Assembly (NCBI GenBank): GCA_031274565.1
Contig: JAISPY010000135.1
Coordinates: forward strand, 1 to 7,453
Direction of reading: 5' to 3'
Origin: Treponema sp.
GTDB lineage: Bacteria > Spirochaetota > Spirochaetia > Treponematales > Breznakiellaceae
Length of the DNA stretch: 7,453 nucleotides
Position 1 is the first letter of the stretch. Every line of letters begins with the position of its first letter. Shown in pieces: positions 1-5,027 of the stretch. Made by a program: the position numbers and the translations under genes. A model generated the notes under the pieces. That model had not been told where the DNA came from. It made no database searches and worked only from the letters and a program-made list of their open reading frames with translations.

Positions 1-103
1 GTTCTGTTTCCAGGTCTCCCAGAGGCGTTTGACCGCAGGAAGCCAGGGCCAGGAGGATAAGGAGGAAACCCAGAGCGTCAAAGAGCTTACGGAGCCTACT
101 CAT
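1..103 (-). CDS. Lipoprotein, N-terminal fragment (gene runs off the left edge)
   Basis: Reading leftwards from an ATG at 103-101, an open frame of 34 codons reaches the window edge without a stop. The peptide begins MSRLRK, a basic n-region. A hydrophobic core of about 12 residues follows, rich in Leu, Ile and Phe. The lipobox LASC-G places the lipidated cysteine at residue 23, after which the sequence turns polar (QTPLGDLETE). This is the textbook layout of a signal peptide cut by signal peptidase II, so the product should be a membrane-anchored lipoprotein. Nothing of the mature domain is visible, so its function is unknown. The start is not certain: an in-frame GTG lies five codons upstream, and neither start has a strong ribosome binding site (only GGTGGG about 9 bases before the ATG). 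The gene is divergent from the ATP synthase side of the window. A 19-base poly-C run (coding strand) lies 61 bases upstream of the ATG. Confidence 0.72.
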   Translation of the reverse strand, partial: MSRLRKLFDALGFLLILLALASCGQTPLGDLETE

Positions 104-164
104 GGGGCTATATCCCACCGCAACCGGGCATTTTTGTGGGGCTTGTTTACAAAGAATCGAACTA

Positions 165-183
165 GGGGGGGGGGGGGGGGGGG
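165..183. repeat. 19-base poly-G/poly-C homopolymer tract
   Basis: An uninterrupted run of 19 G on the + strand (19 C on the - strand) lies 61 bases upstream of the - strand lipoprotein start. Tracts of this kind change length by slipped-strand mispairing and in several bacteria, including Treponema pallidum, switch transcription of the adjacent gene. On the - strand the tract sits just after TTGGCA (193-188), a 5/6 match to a -35 box, so tract length could set -35/-10 spacing. The -10 on the far side (TAGTTC, 164-159) is poor, so that arrangement is only a possibility. The exact length may also be unreliable because homopolymers of this size are prone to sequencing error. Confidence 0.9.
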
Positions 184-208
184 TAAATGCCAAGGTATCA
201 TAAATTAT

Positions 209-233
209 AAAAAAACAACGCACCTTTAAGGTG
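209..233 (-). terminator. Weak candidate intrinsic terminator, - strand
   Basis: Read leftwards, CACCT-TAA-AGGTG (233-221) can form a 5-bp stem with a 3-base loop. It is followed by CGTTG and then seven T (215-209). This fits a short intrinsic terminator for a transcript started at the - strand promoter at 491-463, giving an RNA of roughly 240 bases. The stem is short and four or five bases separate it from the T-run, so termination would be inefficient at best. On the DNA level the same bases form a near-palindrome (CACCTT-T-AAGGTG) that could instead be a protein-binding site. Confidence 0.28.
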
Positions 234-457
234 GCATAAACGGACACTGGTTTGGACAAACCAAACCGGTTCCGGGCTGCGTAACGGCTCTGTTGCTGCG
301 GAAACCGCAGGTACGGCCCGCGCCCCTCTCCTAAAACCCCGCGGCCCCCGGATAACCGGGGATGCCCCCTGAAGAGGGGCTGTGGCGCCGATCCTCCGCG
401 ATGACGGAACAGCACCGCGTACCAGACGCGGGTTTTCAAGGCAGACTGGACAGGCCT
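234..457 (-). other. Hairpin-rich non-coding stretch: possible leader or small RNA on the - strand
   Basis: No convincing gene lies between 104 and 735. Within this part are several perfect short inverted repeats: TGGTTTG/CAAACCA (248-254 and 257-263), CTGCGG/CCGCAG around an AAA loop (296-310), CCCCGG/CCGGGG around an ATAA loop (346-361) and GCCCC/GGGGC (364-380). A near-consensus - strand promoter lies just upstream (491-463), and a weak hairpin plus T-run just downstream (233-209). Together they could define a structured RNA of about 240 bases, or the long 5' leader of the lipoprotein gene. I compared it by eye with RNase P, tmRNA, SRP RNA, 6S and common riboswitches and recognised none. 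The hairpins could be incidental to the local GC-richness. Confidence 0.25.
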
Positions 458-462
458 CATTT

Positions 463-491
463 TTTATACTCCTACCGGCGCGTTTAGTCAA
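463..491 (-). promoter_or_regulatory. Sigma70-type promoter, - strand
   Basis: On the - strand TTGACT (491-486) matches the -35 consensus at 5 of 6 positions, and TATAAA (468-463) matches the -10 at 5 of 6. They are separated by exactly 17 bases. This is the best promoter-like sequence in the window. Transcription would start near 456 and run left towards the lipoprotein start at 103, giving a leader of about 350 bases unless it ends at the weak terminator near 209. Confidence 0.5.
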
Positions 492-700
492 GTACTTTTT
501 TGTTTTTTTTATCTTTTTTGTCTTTATACCCGCTCATTTTTGCGAATTAAGCACTGCGGCCATTCCCTAATTCGCGTTAATTCGCGTCTTTCGCGGTTAT
601 ATGCGCCGACCCTGGTTTTTGCCATTTTACCCAACTCGTTACCCTCTGTAAGGAAGCACGAATTGCTATGGGTTTATCCTGAGAAAGTACGAAAAAAATA
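492..700. other. Non-coding stretch with T-runs and short repeats
   Basis: There is no supportable gene here. From 496 to 519 the + strand carries T-runs of 6, 8 and 6 bases, broken by G and ATC. These are not preceded by a good hairpin on the + strand, so I do not call a terminator. A TTCGCG repeat cluster follows (listed separately). At 649-659 the 11-base string TAAGGAAGCAC is identical to 7332-7342, where it forms the outer arm of the large hairpin after atpD. The short open frames across this stretch have no recognisable product or ribosome binding site. Confidence 0.5.
542..595. repeat. TTCGCG repeat cluster with an inverted copy
   Basis: The 10-base unit TAATTCGCGT occurs twice in perfect tandem (568-577 and 578-587). 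A third TTCGCG core follows at 590-595. An inverted copy, GCGAATTAA (542-550), can pair with 568-575 (8 bp) or 577-585 (9 bp). Short repeats with this TTCGCG core are the kind of sequence seen dispersed between genes in some bacterial genomes, but only this cluster is visible here. Its role is unknown. Confidence 0.6.
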
Positions 701-729
701 TTGTTTGCGGCTTACAGAAGGTGTATACT
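701..729 (+). promoter_or_regulatory. Candidate promoter for the RsbRD-like gene
   Basis: TTGTTT (701-706) and TATACT (724-729) are separated by 17 bases. The -10 matches at 5 of 6 positions and the -35 only at TTG. The expected start of transcription, about 7 bases after the -10, falls on or beside the ATG at 736. If this promoter is used, the message would be leaderless or nearly so, and the AGAAGG at 716-721 would not be in it. Confidence 0.38.
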
Positions 730-735
730 ACTGAT

Positions 736-1251
736 ATGGTTGATAGAATTTTAATAGATACCTTAAACCTGAAATCCCAGGATTTTGCGGTTCGGTGGAA
801 GGATAAGATCCGCAGGGCTTCCCATCTTAAACACTACAATGCCCTGGCAGACGGCCCCTTACTCGAATCCAATGCGCCGATGTACTCGCTTCTCTCCCGT
901 ACCTTGGATCGGGGGTTTGACCGGTCCCTGGTAGGGAACTTCTTCGTTACCCTGGGAAAGACCCGGATGGAGGAGGAATTCCCGGTTTCCGAGATCATCT
1001 ACGGGATTAACCTCTCCCAGCAAACGGTTATCGAGTACATCATGAGCGACTTCGTGCTGGATAGCCCGGTGCGGATGTATCAGGCCATGGGGGCCATTAC
1101 CCATGTGGCGGAATTCTTCATCCTGGGCTGTTTCTATCTAACCAAGGGTTTCCTGGAAGTAACCTATACCCGCATGAGTAAACAGGATGCGGTTTCAGAG
1201 GAATTATTAAGAAAGTATTTTAAAGACGATTTTTTCTTTAAAAAAGACTAA
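736..1251 (+). CDS. RsbRD N-terminal-domain-like protein, possible stress-signalling component
   Basis: The 171-residue product is soluble and mostly helical, with no signal peptide. It resembles the N-terminal sensory domain of RsbR-family proteins (RsbRD_N type, RsbT co-antagonists). Supporting features, from memory of the family, are a Trp in the first helix (FAVRWKDKIR), a central helix pair around GKTRMEEEFPVSEIIYGIN, and a last helix ending GFLEVTYTRM at about residues 140-150. RsbR proteins normally join this domain to a C-terminal STAS domain. Here no STAS follows, only a short charged tail ending DDFFFKKD, so it is a stand-alone domain whose partner is not visible. I prefer the ATG at 736. 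An in-frame GTG at 721 overlaps the only Shine-Dalgarno-like sequence (AGAAGG, 716-721), which sits a rather long 14 bases before the ATG. The gene precedes atpB by 78 bases on the same strand. Cotranscription is possible because no + strand terminator lies between them. Confidence 0.6.
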   Translation: MVDRILIDTLNLKSQDFAVRWKDKIRRASHLKHYNALADGPLLESNAPMYSLLSRTLDRGFDRSLVGNFFVTLGKTRMEEEFPVSEIIYGINLSQQTVIEYIMSDFVLDSPVRMYQAMGAITHVAEFFILGCFYLTKGFLEVTYTRMSKQDAVSEELLRKYFKDDFFFKKD

Positions 1252-1266
1252 AAAACGTAAAAAACT

Positions 1267-1296
1267 CTTTGCTTTTTTGGGAGCAAAGCGTATGAT
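1267..1296 (+). promoter_or_regulatory. Candidate atp operon promoter overlapped by an inverted repeat
   Basis: TTGCTT (1269-1274) and TATGAT (1291-1296), 16 bases apart, form a moderate sigma70-like promoter: the -10 matches at 5 of 6 positions and the -35 only at TTG. Transcription would start near 1303, leaving a leader of about 27 bases before atpB. A perfect 7-base inverted repeat, CTTTGCT (1267-1273) and AGCAAAG (1282-1288), covers the -35 and most of the spacer, where a repressor or activator could bind. On the + strand no T-run follows the repeat, so it is not a terminator for the upstream gene. Confidence 0.35.
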
Positions 1297-1329
1297 AACA
1301 TAGAGAAAGCAGTGTAGCTTACGAAAAAA

Positions 1330-2100
1330 ATGGATATTACCGAAGCCCTGGGAACATTTAAAACCTTGATTGCCATACCCTTCCCCGAAGGTGTCTCCAT
1401 TTCGTTTTTTGGCGTCCCTATTACCGCGTTTACCATAAACGAAAGCGTCCTGGTCTCCTGGGTGGTGATGGGGATATTGATCATCGCCTCGGTGCTCCTC
1501 ACCCGAAACTTACAAGCAGTCCCCCGGGGTCCCCAGGTGATCCTGGAAGCGCTGATTGGATTCTTGGATAGCTTTTCCCGGGAACGCTTCGGAAAGCGGT
1601 CCCAGGTATACGGCCCCTATATCGGAACCATCTTCCTCTTCCTGTTCTTGGCAAATAGTATCCCGATGATTTCCCCGCTGGCGATCGGGGTCTTGCATGG
1701 AGAACCGCCCTTTACCATTAAACCGCCCACCCGGGACATCAATGTAACCGCGGCCTTTGCGGTAATGACCATCCTCATAGTGCTTATAGGGGGGCTGCGG
1801 GCCAAGGGTATCCGAGGCTGGTGTAAGCAGCTCTGCTCCCCCACGCCGATGATGCTGCCCTTTAACCTGCTTGAGTATGTTATCCGTCCCTTGTCCCTGT
1901 GTCTTCGGCTCTTCGGCAATATTCTGGGGGGCTTCATCATCATGCTCCTGGTAGAGGGGGCGCTTCCCATTCCCGTGGTGATTCCAGCCTTCTTATCCTT
2001 ATATTTTGATGTGTTCGATGGACTCATTCAGGCGGTGGTCTTTACGTTCTTGACGAGCCTCTTCGTCGCGGAAGCAGTAGCAGAGGAGCATACAGGATAA
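1330..2100 (+). CDS. atpB: ATP synthase Fo subunit a
   Basis: This is the 256-residue membrane stator subunit that provides the two half-channels for ions and the essential arginine facing the c-ring. Hydrophobic segments are at about residues 38-60, 97-120, 135-155, 175-215 and 218-250. The signature PLSLCLRLFGN contains R193, equivalent to E. coli aArg210. LIQAVVFTFLT carries Q234, equivalent to Gln252, and the end AEEH is also typical. Length is normal for shorter bacterial forms. At the position of E. coli Glu219 there is Phe202, and at His245 there is Asp227 (aligned by eye), which departs from the usual acidic/histidine pair. The ATG at 1330 is the first in frame and has only a weak purine-rich site upstream. 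It is the first gene of the operon; no atpI precedes it. atpE follows after 56 bases. Confidence 0.97.
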   Translation: MDITEALGTFKTLIAIPFPEGVSISFFGVPITAFTINESVLVSWVVMGILIIASVLLTRNLQAVPRGPQVILEALIGFLDSFSRERFGKRSQVYGPYIGTIFLFLFLANSIPMISPLAIGVLHGEPPFTIKPPTRDINVTAAFAVMTILIVLIGGLRAKGIRGWCKQLCSPTPMMLPFNLLEYVIRPLSLCLRLFGNILGGFIIMLLVEGALPIPVVIPAFLSLYFDVFDGLIQAVVFTFLTSLFVAEAVAEEHTG

Positions 2101-2108
2101 GAAACCTT

Positions 2109-2148
2109 AAAGAAAAAAGAAAGAAAAAAGAAAAAACTTAAAAAGGAG
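2109..2148 (+). promoter_or_regulatory. A/G-rich leader and Shine-Dalgarno of atpE
   Basis: The 56-base gap before atpE is almost entirely purine, with three GAAAAAA units between 2112 and 2136. It ends in AGGAG (2144-2148), 8 bases before the ATG at 2157. An unstructured A-rich stretch in front of a strong site should favour ribosome loading. This fits the need for about 8-15 c subunits per enzyme against one a subunit. The same site rules out the in-frame GTG at 2148, which lies inside it. Confidence 0.7.
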
Positions 2149-2156
2149 TGTATGTT

Positions 2157-2387
2157 ATGGAGACCAGTCTTTTATTTCTCATCGGTGCGGGTATCGCGGT
2201 GTTTACCGGTATCGGCGCAGGTATCGGTATCGGCTTGGCAACCGGTAAGGCAGCGGACGCCATTTCCCGGCAGCCCGAAGCTGCCGGGAAGATTCAAACC
2301 GTGTTCTTCTTAGGGATAGCCCTCGCGGAAGCCACCGCTATCTACGGCTTTGTGATCGCTATCCTCATCTTCACCAAGGCCGCCTAG
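2157..2387 (+). CDS. atpE: ATP synthase Fo subunit c (proteolipid)
   Basis: This 76-residue hairpin of two membrane helices assembles into the rotor ring. Helix 1 carries an alternating glycine motif (G18-x-G20-x-G22-x-G24-x-G26) that packs neighbouring subunits closely. The polar loop is S37-R38-Q39-P40, which contacts the central stalk. Helix 2 holds the ion-binding carboxylate E58 in ALAEATAIYGF. Compared by eye with the sodium-binding c subunit of Ilyobacter tartaricus, the Gln of helix 1 is replaced by Ile25 and the Ser after the carboxylate by Ala59, while Tyr63 is kept. This argues for proton rather than sodium transport. The ATG at 2157 is chosen because AGGAG sits 8 bases upstream. 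The operon continues into atpF after 25 bases. Confidence 0.97.
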   Translation: METSLLFLIGAGIAVFTGIGAGIGIGLATGKAADAISRQPEAAGKIQTVFFLGIALAEATAIYGFVIAILIFTKAA

Positions 2388-2412
2388 GCTTAGCGCATAA
2401 GAGCATATCGGT

Positions 2413-2907
2413 ATGATCGATCCTTCAATCAGCACCTTCCTCATCACCCTGCTCAATATCGGGATTCTTTTCTTCGTATTACGGGCGGTCCTGTTCAAGC
2501 CGGTTACCCGGTTCATGGAAGCCCGATCAAAAAAGATCCAGGATGCGTTCGATCAGGCGGAAGCAACTAAGGCTGCGGCCCAGGCGCTCCTGGGACAGTA
2601 TGAAGCGCGCCTACAGCACGTCCAGGAAGAAGCGGCGGATATACGCCAGGCTGCCCAAGAAACCGCCCGGAAGCAGGCGGAACAGATCTTAGCGGAGGGA
2701 ACCGAGCGGGCTGCCCAGGCGCTCGATCAGGGTCGGAAACAGCTTGAAGCGGAACGCCAGGCTGCCCTGGCCGTGTTCAGGGCTGAGGCTGCGGCCTTGG
2801 TACTCAGCGCCGCAAGCCGGATCCTCCAGCGGGAACTGAGCGGGGAAGATACCCGGCGTTTTGCGGGCCTTCTCTTGCAGGAATTAGGAACAGAGCCACA
2901 TGTTTAG
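2413..2907 (+). CDS. atpF: ATP synthase Fo subunit b (peripheral stalk)
   Basis: This 164-residue stator stalk protein links subunit a in the membrane to delta and alpha. It has one N-terminal membrane helix (about residues 8-27). The family's LFKPVTRFMEARSKKI junction follows, then a long charged Ala/Glu/Gln/Arg-rich helix with coiled-coil character to about residue 150. Length is usual for bacterial b. Only one b gene is present, so the stalk should be a homodimer rather than the b/b' pair of phototrophs. The ribosome binding site is weak (AAGAG, 2399-2403), 9 bases before the ATG. The end of the gene overlaps atpH by 8 bases, a sign of coupled translation. Confidence 0.95.
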   Translation: MIDPSISTFLITLLNIGILFFVLRAVLFKPVTRFMEARSKKIQDAFDQAEATKAAAQALLGQYEARLQHVQEEAADIRQAAQETARKQAEQILAEGTERAAQALDQGRKQLEAERQAALAVFRAEAAALVLSAASRILQRELSGEDTRRFAGLLLQELGTEPHV

Positions 2908-3523
2908 CGGGGATCGCTGGGCCGCCGCGTTCATCGGCTCCTGTGGGCTCTATGCGGAGGAGGGCTTGAGGGCCTTGCAGTCCTTGGTCCCGGTCATAGG
3001 GGGTATTCCCGGGAACCTTGCGGGGAGCGCTTCCGCCCAGGCACTGGAAGGGATCATCCGGAAGGCGCTCGCCCAATCCGGTGCAGCGAATCCGGGTTTG
3101 GAACAGGCGGTGCGGCTCATCCTCCTCTTGGTCAAGAAGGGGTGTTTTACCCATGCGCCGCAGCTTATGGCAGCCATTGAAGCGTTGCTGGATCGCCAGA
3201 AGGGTGTCCTCCAGGTTACGGTGGAAGCGGCCGTTCCCGTGGATCCGGTATTTCAAAAAAAACTAGATGCGGCGTTAATCGAATCATGGGTCGCCGCTGA
3301 AAACCCCCCGCATACCATGACGGTTAAGGAAATCAAAATGATGGTACAGATAGTCCCGGAACTCCTCGGCGGGTATCGGTTACGGATAGGCAGTGAACGA
3401 GTAGATGCCAGCCTGCGCGCCCAGTTACGGCGTATGGCGCAGGATTTACAGGCGCTTCCCTGCTTTTCAAAGGAACCGAGGGATGTCCGGGGAAGCGTAG
3501 CTGCCGGAGGTGTTTCATGGTAA
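2900..3523 (+). CDS. atpH: ATP synthase F1 subunit delta
   Basis: This 207-residue protein caps F1 and ties it to the b-subunit stalk. Recognition rests on position between atpF and atpA and on the C-terminal signature PELLGGYRLRIGSERVDASL, matching the GG-x-x-(L/V)-RIG-x-x-x-(I/V)-DASL pattern of delta. The helical N-terminal domain is divergent, as is normal for this fast-evolving subunit. The typical protein would end near residue 179 (LRRM). Here about 28 more residues follow, including CFSKEPRDVRG, and the DNA of that tail also contains the strong Shine-Dalgarno of atpA. AGGA lies 10 bases before the ATG, inside the end of atpF. The stop overlaps the atpA start by 7 bases. Confidence 0.93.
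   Translation: MFSGDRWAAAFIGSCGLYAEEGLRALQSLVPVIGGIPGNLAGSASAQALEGIIRKALAQSGAANPGLEQAVRLILLLVKKGCFTHAPQLMAAIEALLDRQKGVLQVTVEAAVPVDPVFQKKLDAALIESWVAAENPPHTMTVKEIKMMVQIVPELLGGYRLRIGSERVDASLRAQLRRMAQDLQALPCFSKEPRDVRGSVAAGGVSW
3506..3510 (+). promoter_or_regulatory. Shine-Dalgarno of atpA inside atpH
   Basis: GGAGG lies 6 bases before the atpA ATG (3517) and within the last codons of atpH. It is the strongest ribosome binding site in this part of the operon and supports both the atpA start and the 7-base atpH/atpA overlap. Confidence 0.75.
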
Positions 3524-5019
3524 ATTTCAGCGGCCTCACCAAAATCCTGCAGGAACAGCTTGAACATTGGGAAGCCAAGGCGGTTTCAGATTCGGTTGGA
3601 TCCGTGGTGCAGGTGGGTGATTCGGTGGCCACGGTCTACGGATTGGATAAGGCCATGTACGGAGAACTGGTGGAGTTTAGTTCCGGCGCGACGGGCATTG
3701 TCCTCAATCTCCTGGAAGACGGGGTGGGCTGTGTGATCCTTTCAGGCGAATCCCTGGTACGGGACGGCGAAGAGGTCCGAGGTACAGGCACGGTGGTAAC
3801 CGTTCCTGCTGGGATGGCCCTGTTGGGGCGGGTCGTGAACCCCTTGGGGATCAGCCTAGACGGGAAAGGCCCCTTGGAAGGGGAGGAATACCTGCCCATC
3901 GAAGCGCCCGCAGCTCCGGTAATAGACCGGAGTTCGGTGGACCAGCCCCTGCAAACTGGGATCCTGTCGGTGGATACCATGATTCCCATAGGCCGGGGCC
4001 AGCGGGAGCTCATCATCGGGGATAGGCAGACCGGAAAAACCGCCCTGGCGATTGACGCCATCATCAACCAGAAGGACAAAGGGGTGTATTGCGTGTATTG
4101 CGCCATCGGGCAAAAGGCCTCTTCCGTGGCAGCGATAGTCCGGAACCTGGAACGCTTCGGAGCCATGGACTATACGTTCGTGGTCTTAGCCACTGCCTCA
4201 GATTCCGCAGCCCTGCAGTACCTGGCCCCCTATGCCGCAGTGGCTATGGCGGAACATTTCATGCGCCGAGGCAAGGATGTGCTCGTGGTCTACGACGATC
4301 TTTCCAAACATGCAGTGGCGTATAGGACCATTAGTCTGCTCCTGCGCCGGCCTCCGGGCCGGGAAGCCTTTCCCGGGGATGTGTTTTACCTCCATTCCCG
4401 GCTTTTAGAACGGGCTGCCAAGGTATCCCCTGCCCAAGAGGGCGGTTCCATCACGGCGCTGCCCATCGTGGAGACCCAAGCCGGGGATATTGCTTCGTAT
4501 ATTCCTACCAATGTGATCTCCATTACCGACGGTCAGATATTCTTGGACGCAGAGTTGTTTAACGCGGGGTTTAGGCCTGCTATTGATGTGGGGCTTTCGG
4601 TAAGCCGGGTAGGGGGTGCAGCCCAGACCAAGGCCATCAGGAAGATCGCCGGCCGCCTGCGGCTCGACCTCGCCCAGTACCGGGAAATGGCCGCCTTTGC
4701 CCAATTCGGGAGCGACCTGGATAAGGCAACCCAGGATAAACTCGCCCAAGGGGCGCTGCTCATGGAGGTACTCAAGCAGCCCCAGTTTGCCCCGTTAGCT
4801 ATGGCGGAACAGGTGGCCATCCTCTTTGTTTCCATTAATGGGTATCTCATGGATATTGCCCAGAATCGGATCCAGGACTTTATGAAGGGTTTCATAGAGT
4901 ACCTCAAGCTGAATCATCGGGGAATTCTGGAAAGCATTGCCGCCACCGAAACCCTCTCCATGGACGGCGAGCAGGAACTGCGCGCTGCCGTAGAAACCTA
5001 TAAAAGTACCCACCCATAG
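3517..5019 (+). CDS. atpA: ATP synthase F1 subunit alpha
   Basis: This 500-residue subunit forms the F1 hexamer with beta and holds the non-catalytic nucleotide sites. The beta-barrel N-terminal domain spans about residues 25-95. The Walker A motif GDRQTGKT is at 168-175 and the Walker B region VVYDDLSK around 257-264. The SVSRVGG segment (361-367) carries the arginine finger R364 that reaches into the catalytic site of beta. LLLRRPPGREAFPGDVFYLH is near-identical to the family pattern. The C-terminal helical domain is complete and the length is normal. Small differences are His for the usual Gln in DLSKH and Gly for Ser in SRVGG. GGAGG lies 6 bases before the start. atpG follows after 8 bases. 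Confidence 0.98.
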   Translation: MVNFSGLTKILQEQLEHWEAKAVSDSVGSVVQVGDSVATVYGLDKAMYGELVEFSSGATGIVLNLLEDGVGCVILSGESLVRDGEEVRGTGTVVTVPAGMALLGRVVNPLGISLDGKGPLEGEEYLPIEAPAAPVIDRSSVDQPLQTGILSVDTMIPIGRGQRELIIGDRQTGKTALAIDAIINQKDKGVYCVYCAIGQKASSVAAIVRNLERFGAMDYTFVVLATASDSAALQYLAPYAAVAMAEHFMRRGKDVLVVYDDLSKHAVAYRTISLLLRRPPGREAFPGDVFYLHSRLLERAAKVSPAQEGGSITALPIVETQAGDIASYIPTNVISITDGQIFLDAELFNAGFRPAIDVGLSVSRVGGAAQTKAIRKIAGRLRLDLAQYREMAAFAQFGSDLDKATQDKLAQGALLMEVLKQPQFAPLAMAEQVAILFVSINGYLMDIAQNRIQDFMKGFIEYLKLNHRGILESIAATETLSMDGEQELRAAVETYKSTHP

Positions 5020-5027
5020 AGGACACC

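Noticed and set aside
143..168. TTCGATTC on the - strand, resembling a tRNA T-arm
   Set aside because: The flanking bases do not pair as a T-stem, and no acceptor or anticodon arm can be built around it.
29..229. Open frame on the + strand running through the poly-G tract
   Set aside because: It encodes a run of glycines from the homopolymer, has no ribosome site, and overlaps the lipoprotein start on the other strand.
234..457. Known structured RNA (RNase P, tmRNA, SRP, 6S, cobalamin, FMN, TPP or SAM riboswitch)
   Set aside because: None of the conserved core sequences of these families could be found by eye on either strand.
198..491. 97-codon frame on the - strand
   Set aside because: It starts with a TTG inside the -35 box of the - strand promoter, has Arg/Pro-rich composition typical of GC-rich non-coding DNA, and contains no recognisable domain.
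382..734. Two overlapping short + strand frames
   Set aside because: Their products are translations of T-runs and of the TTCGCG repeats, with no ribosome sites or family resemblance.
721..735. GTG start five codons before the RsbRD-like ATG
   Set aside because: It overlaps the only Shine-Dalgarno-like sequence and the candidate -10 box.
1267..1288. Terminator for the RsbRD-like gene
   Set aside because: The 7-bp stem is not followed by a T-run on the + strand. The T-run lies on the other side and would only serve - strand transcription.
2148..2156. GTG start three codons before atpE
   Set aside because: It lies within the AGGAG ribosome site that is correctly spaced for the ATG at 2157.
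3636..4166. Long antisense frames inside atpA, and similar ones in atpB, atpG and atpD
   Set aside because: They are shadows of strongly conserved genes on the + strand, with no independent support.
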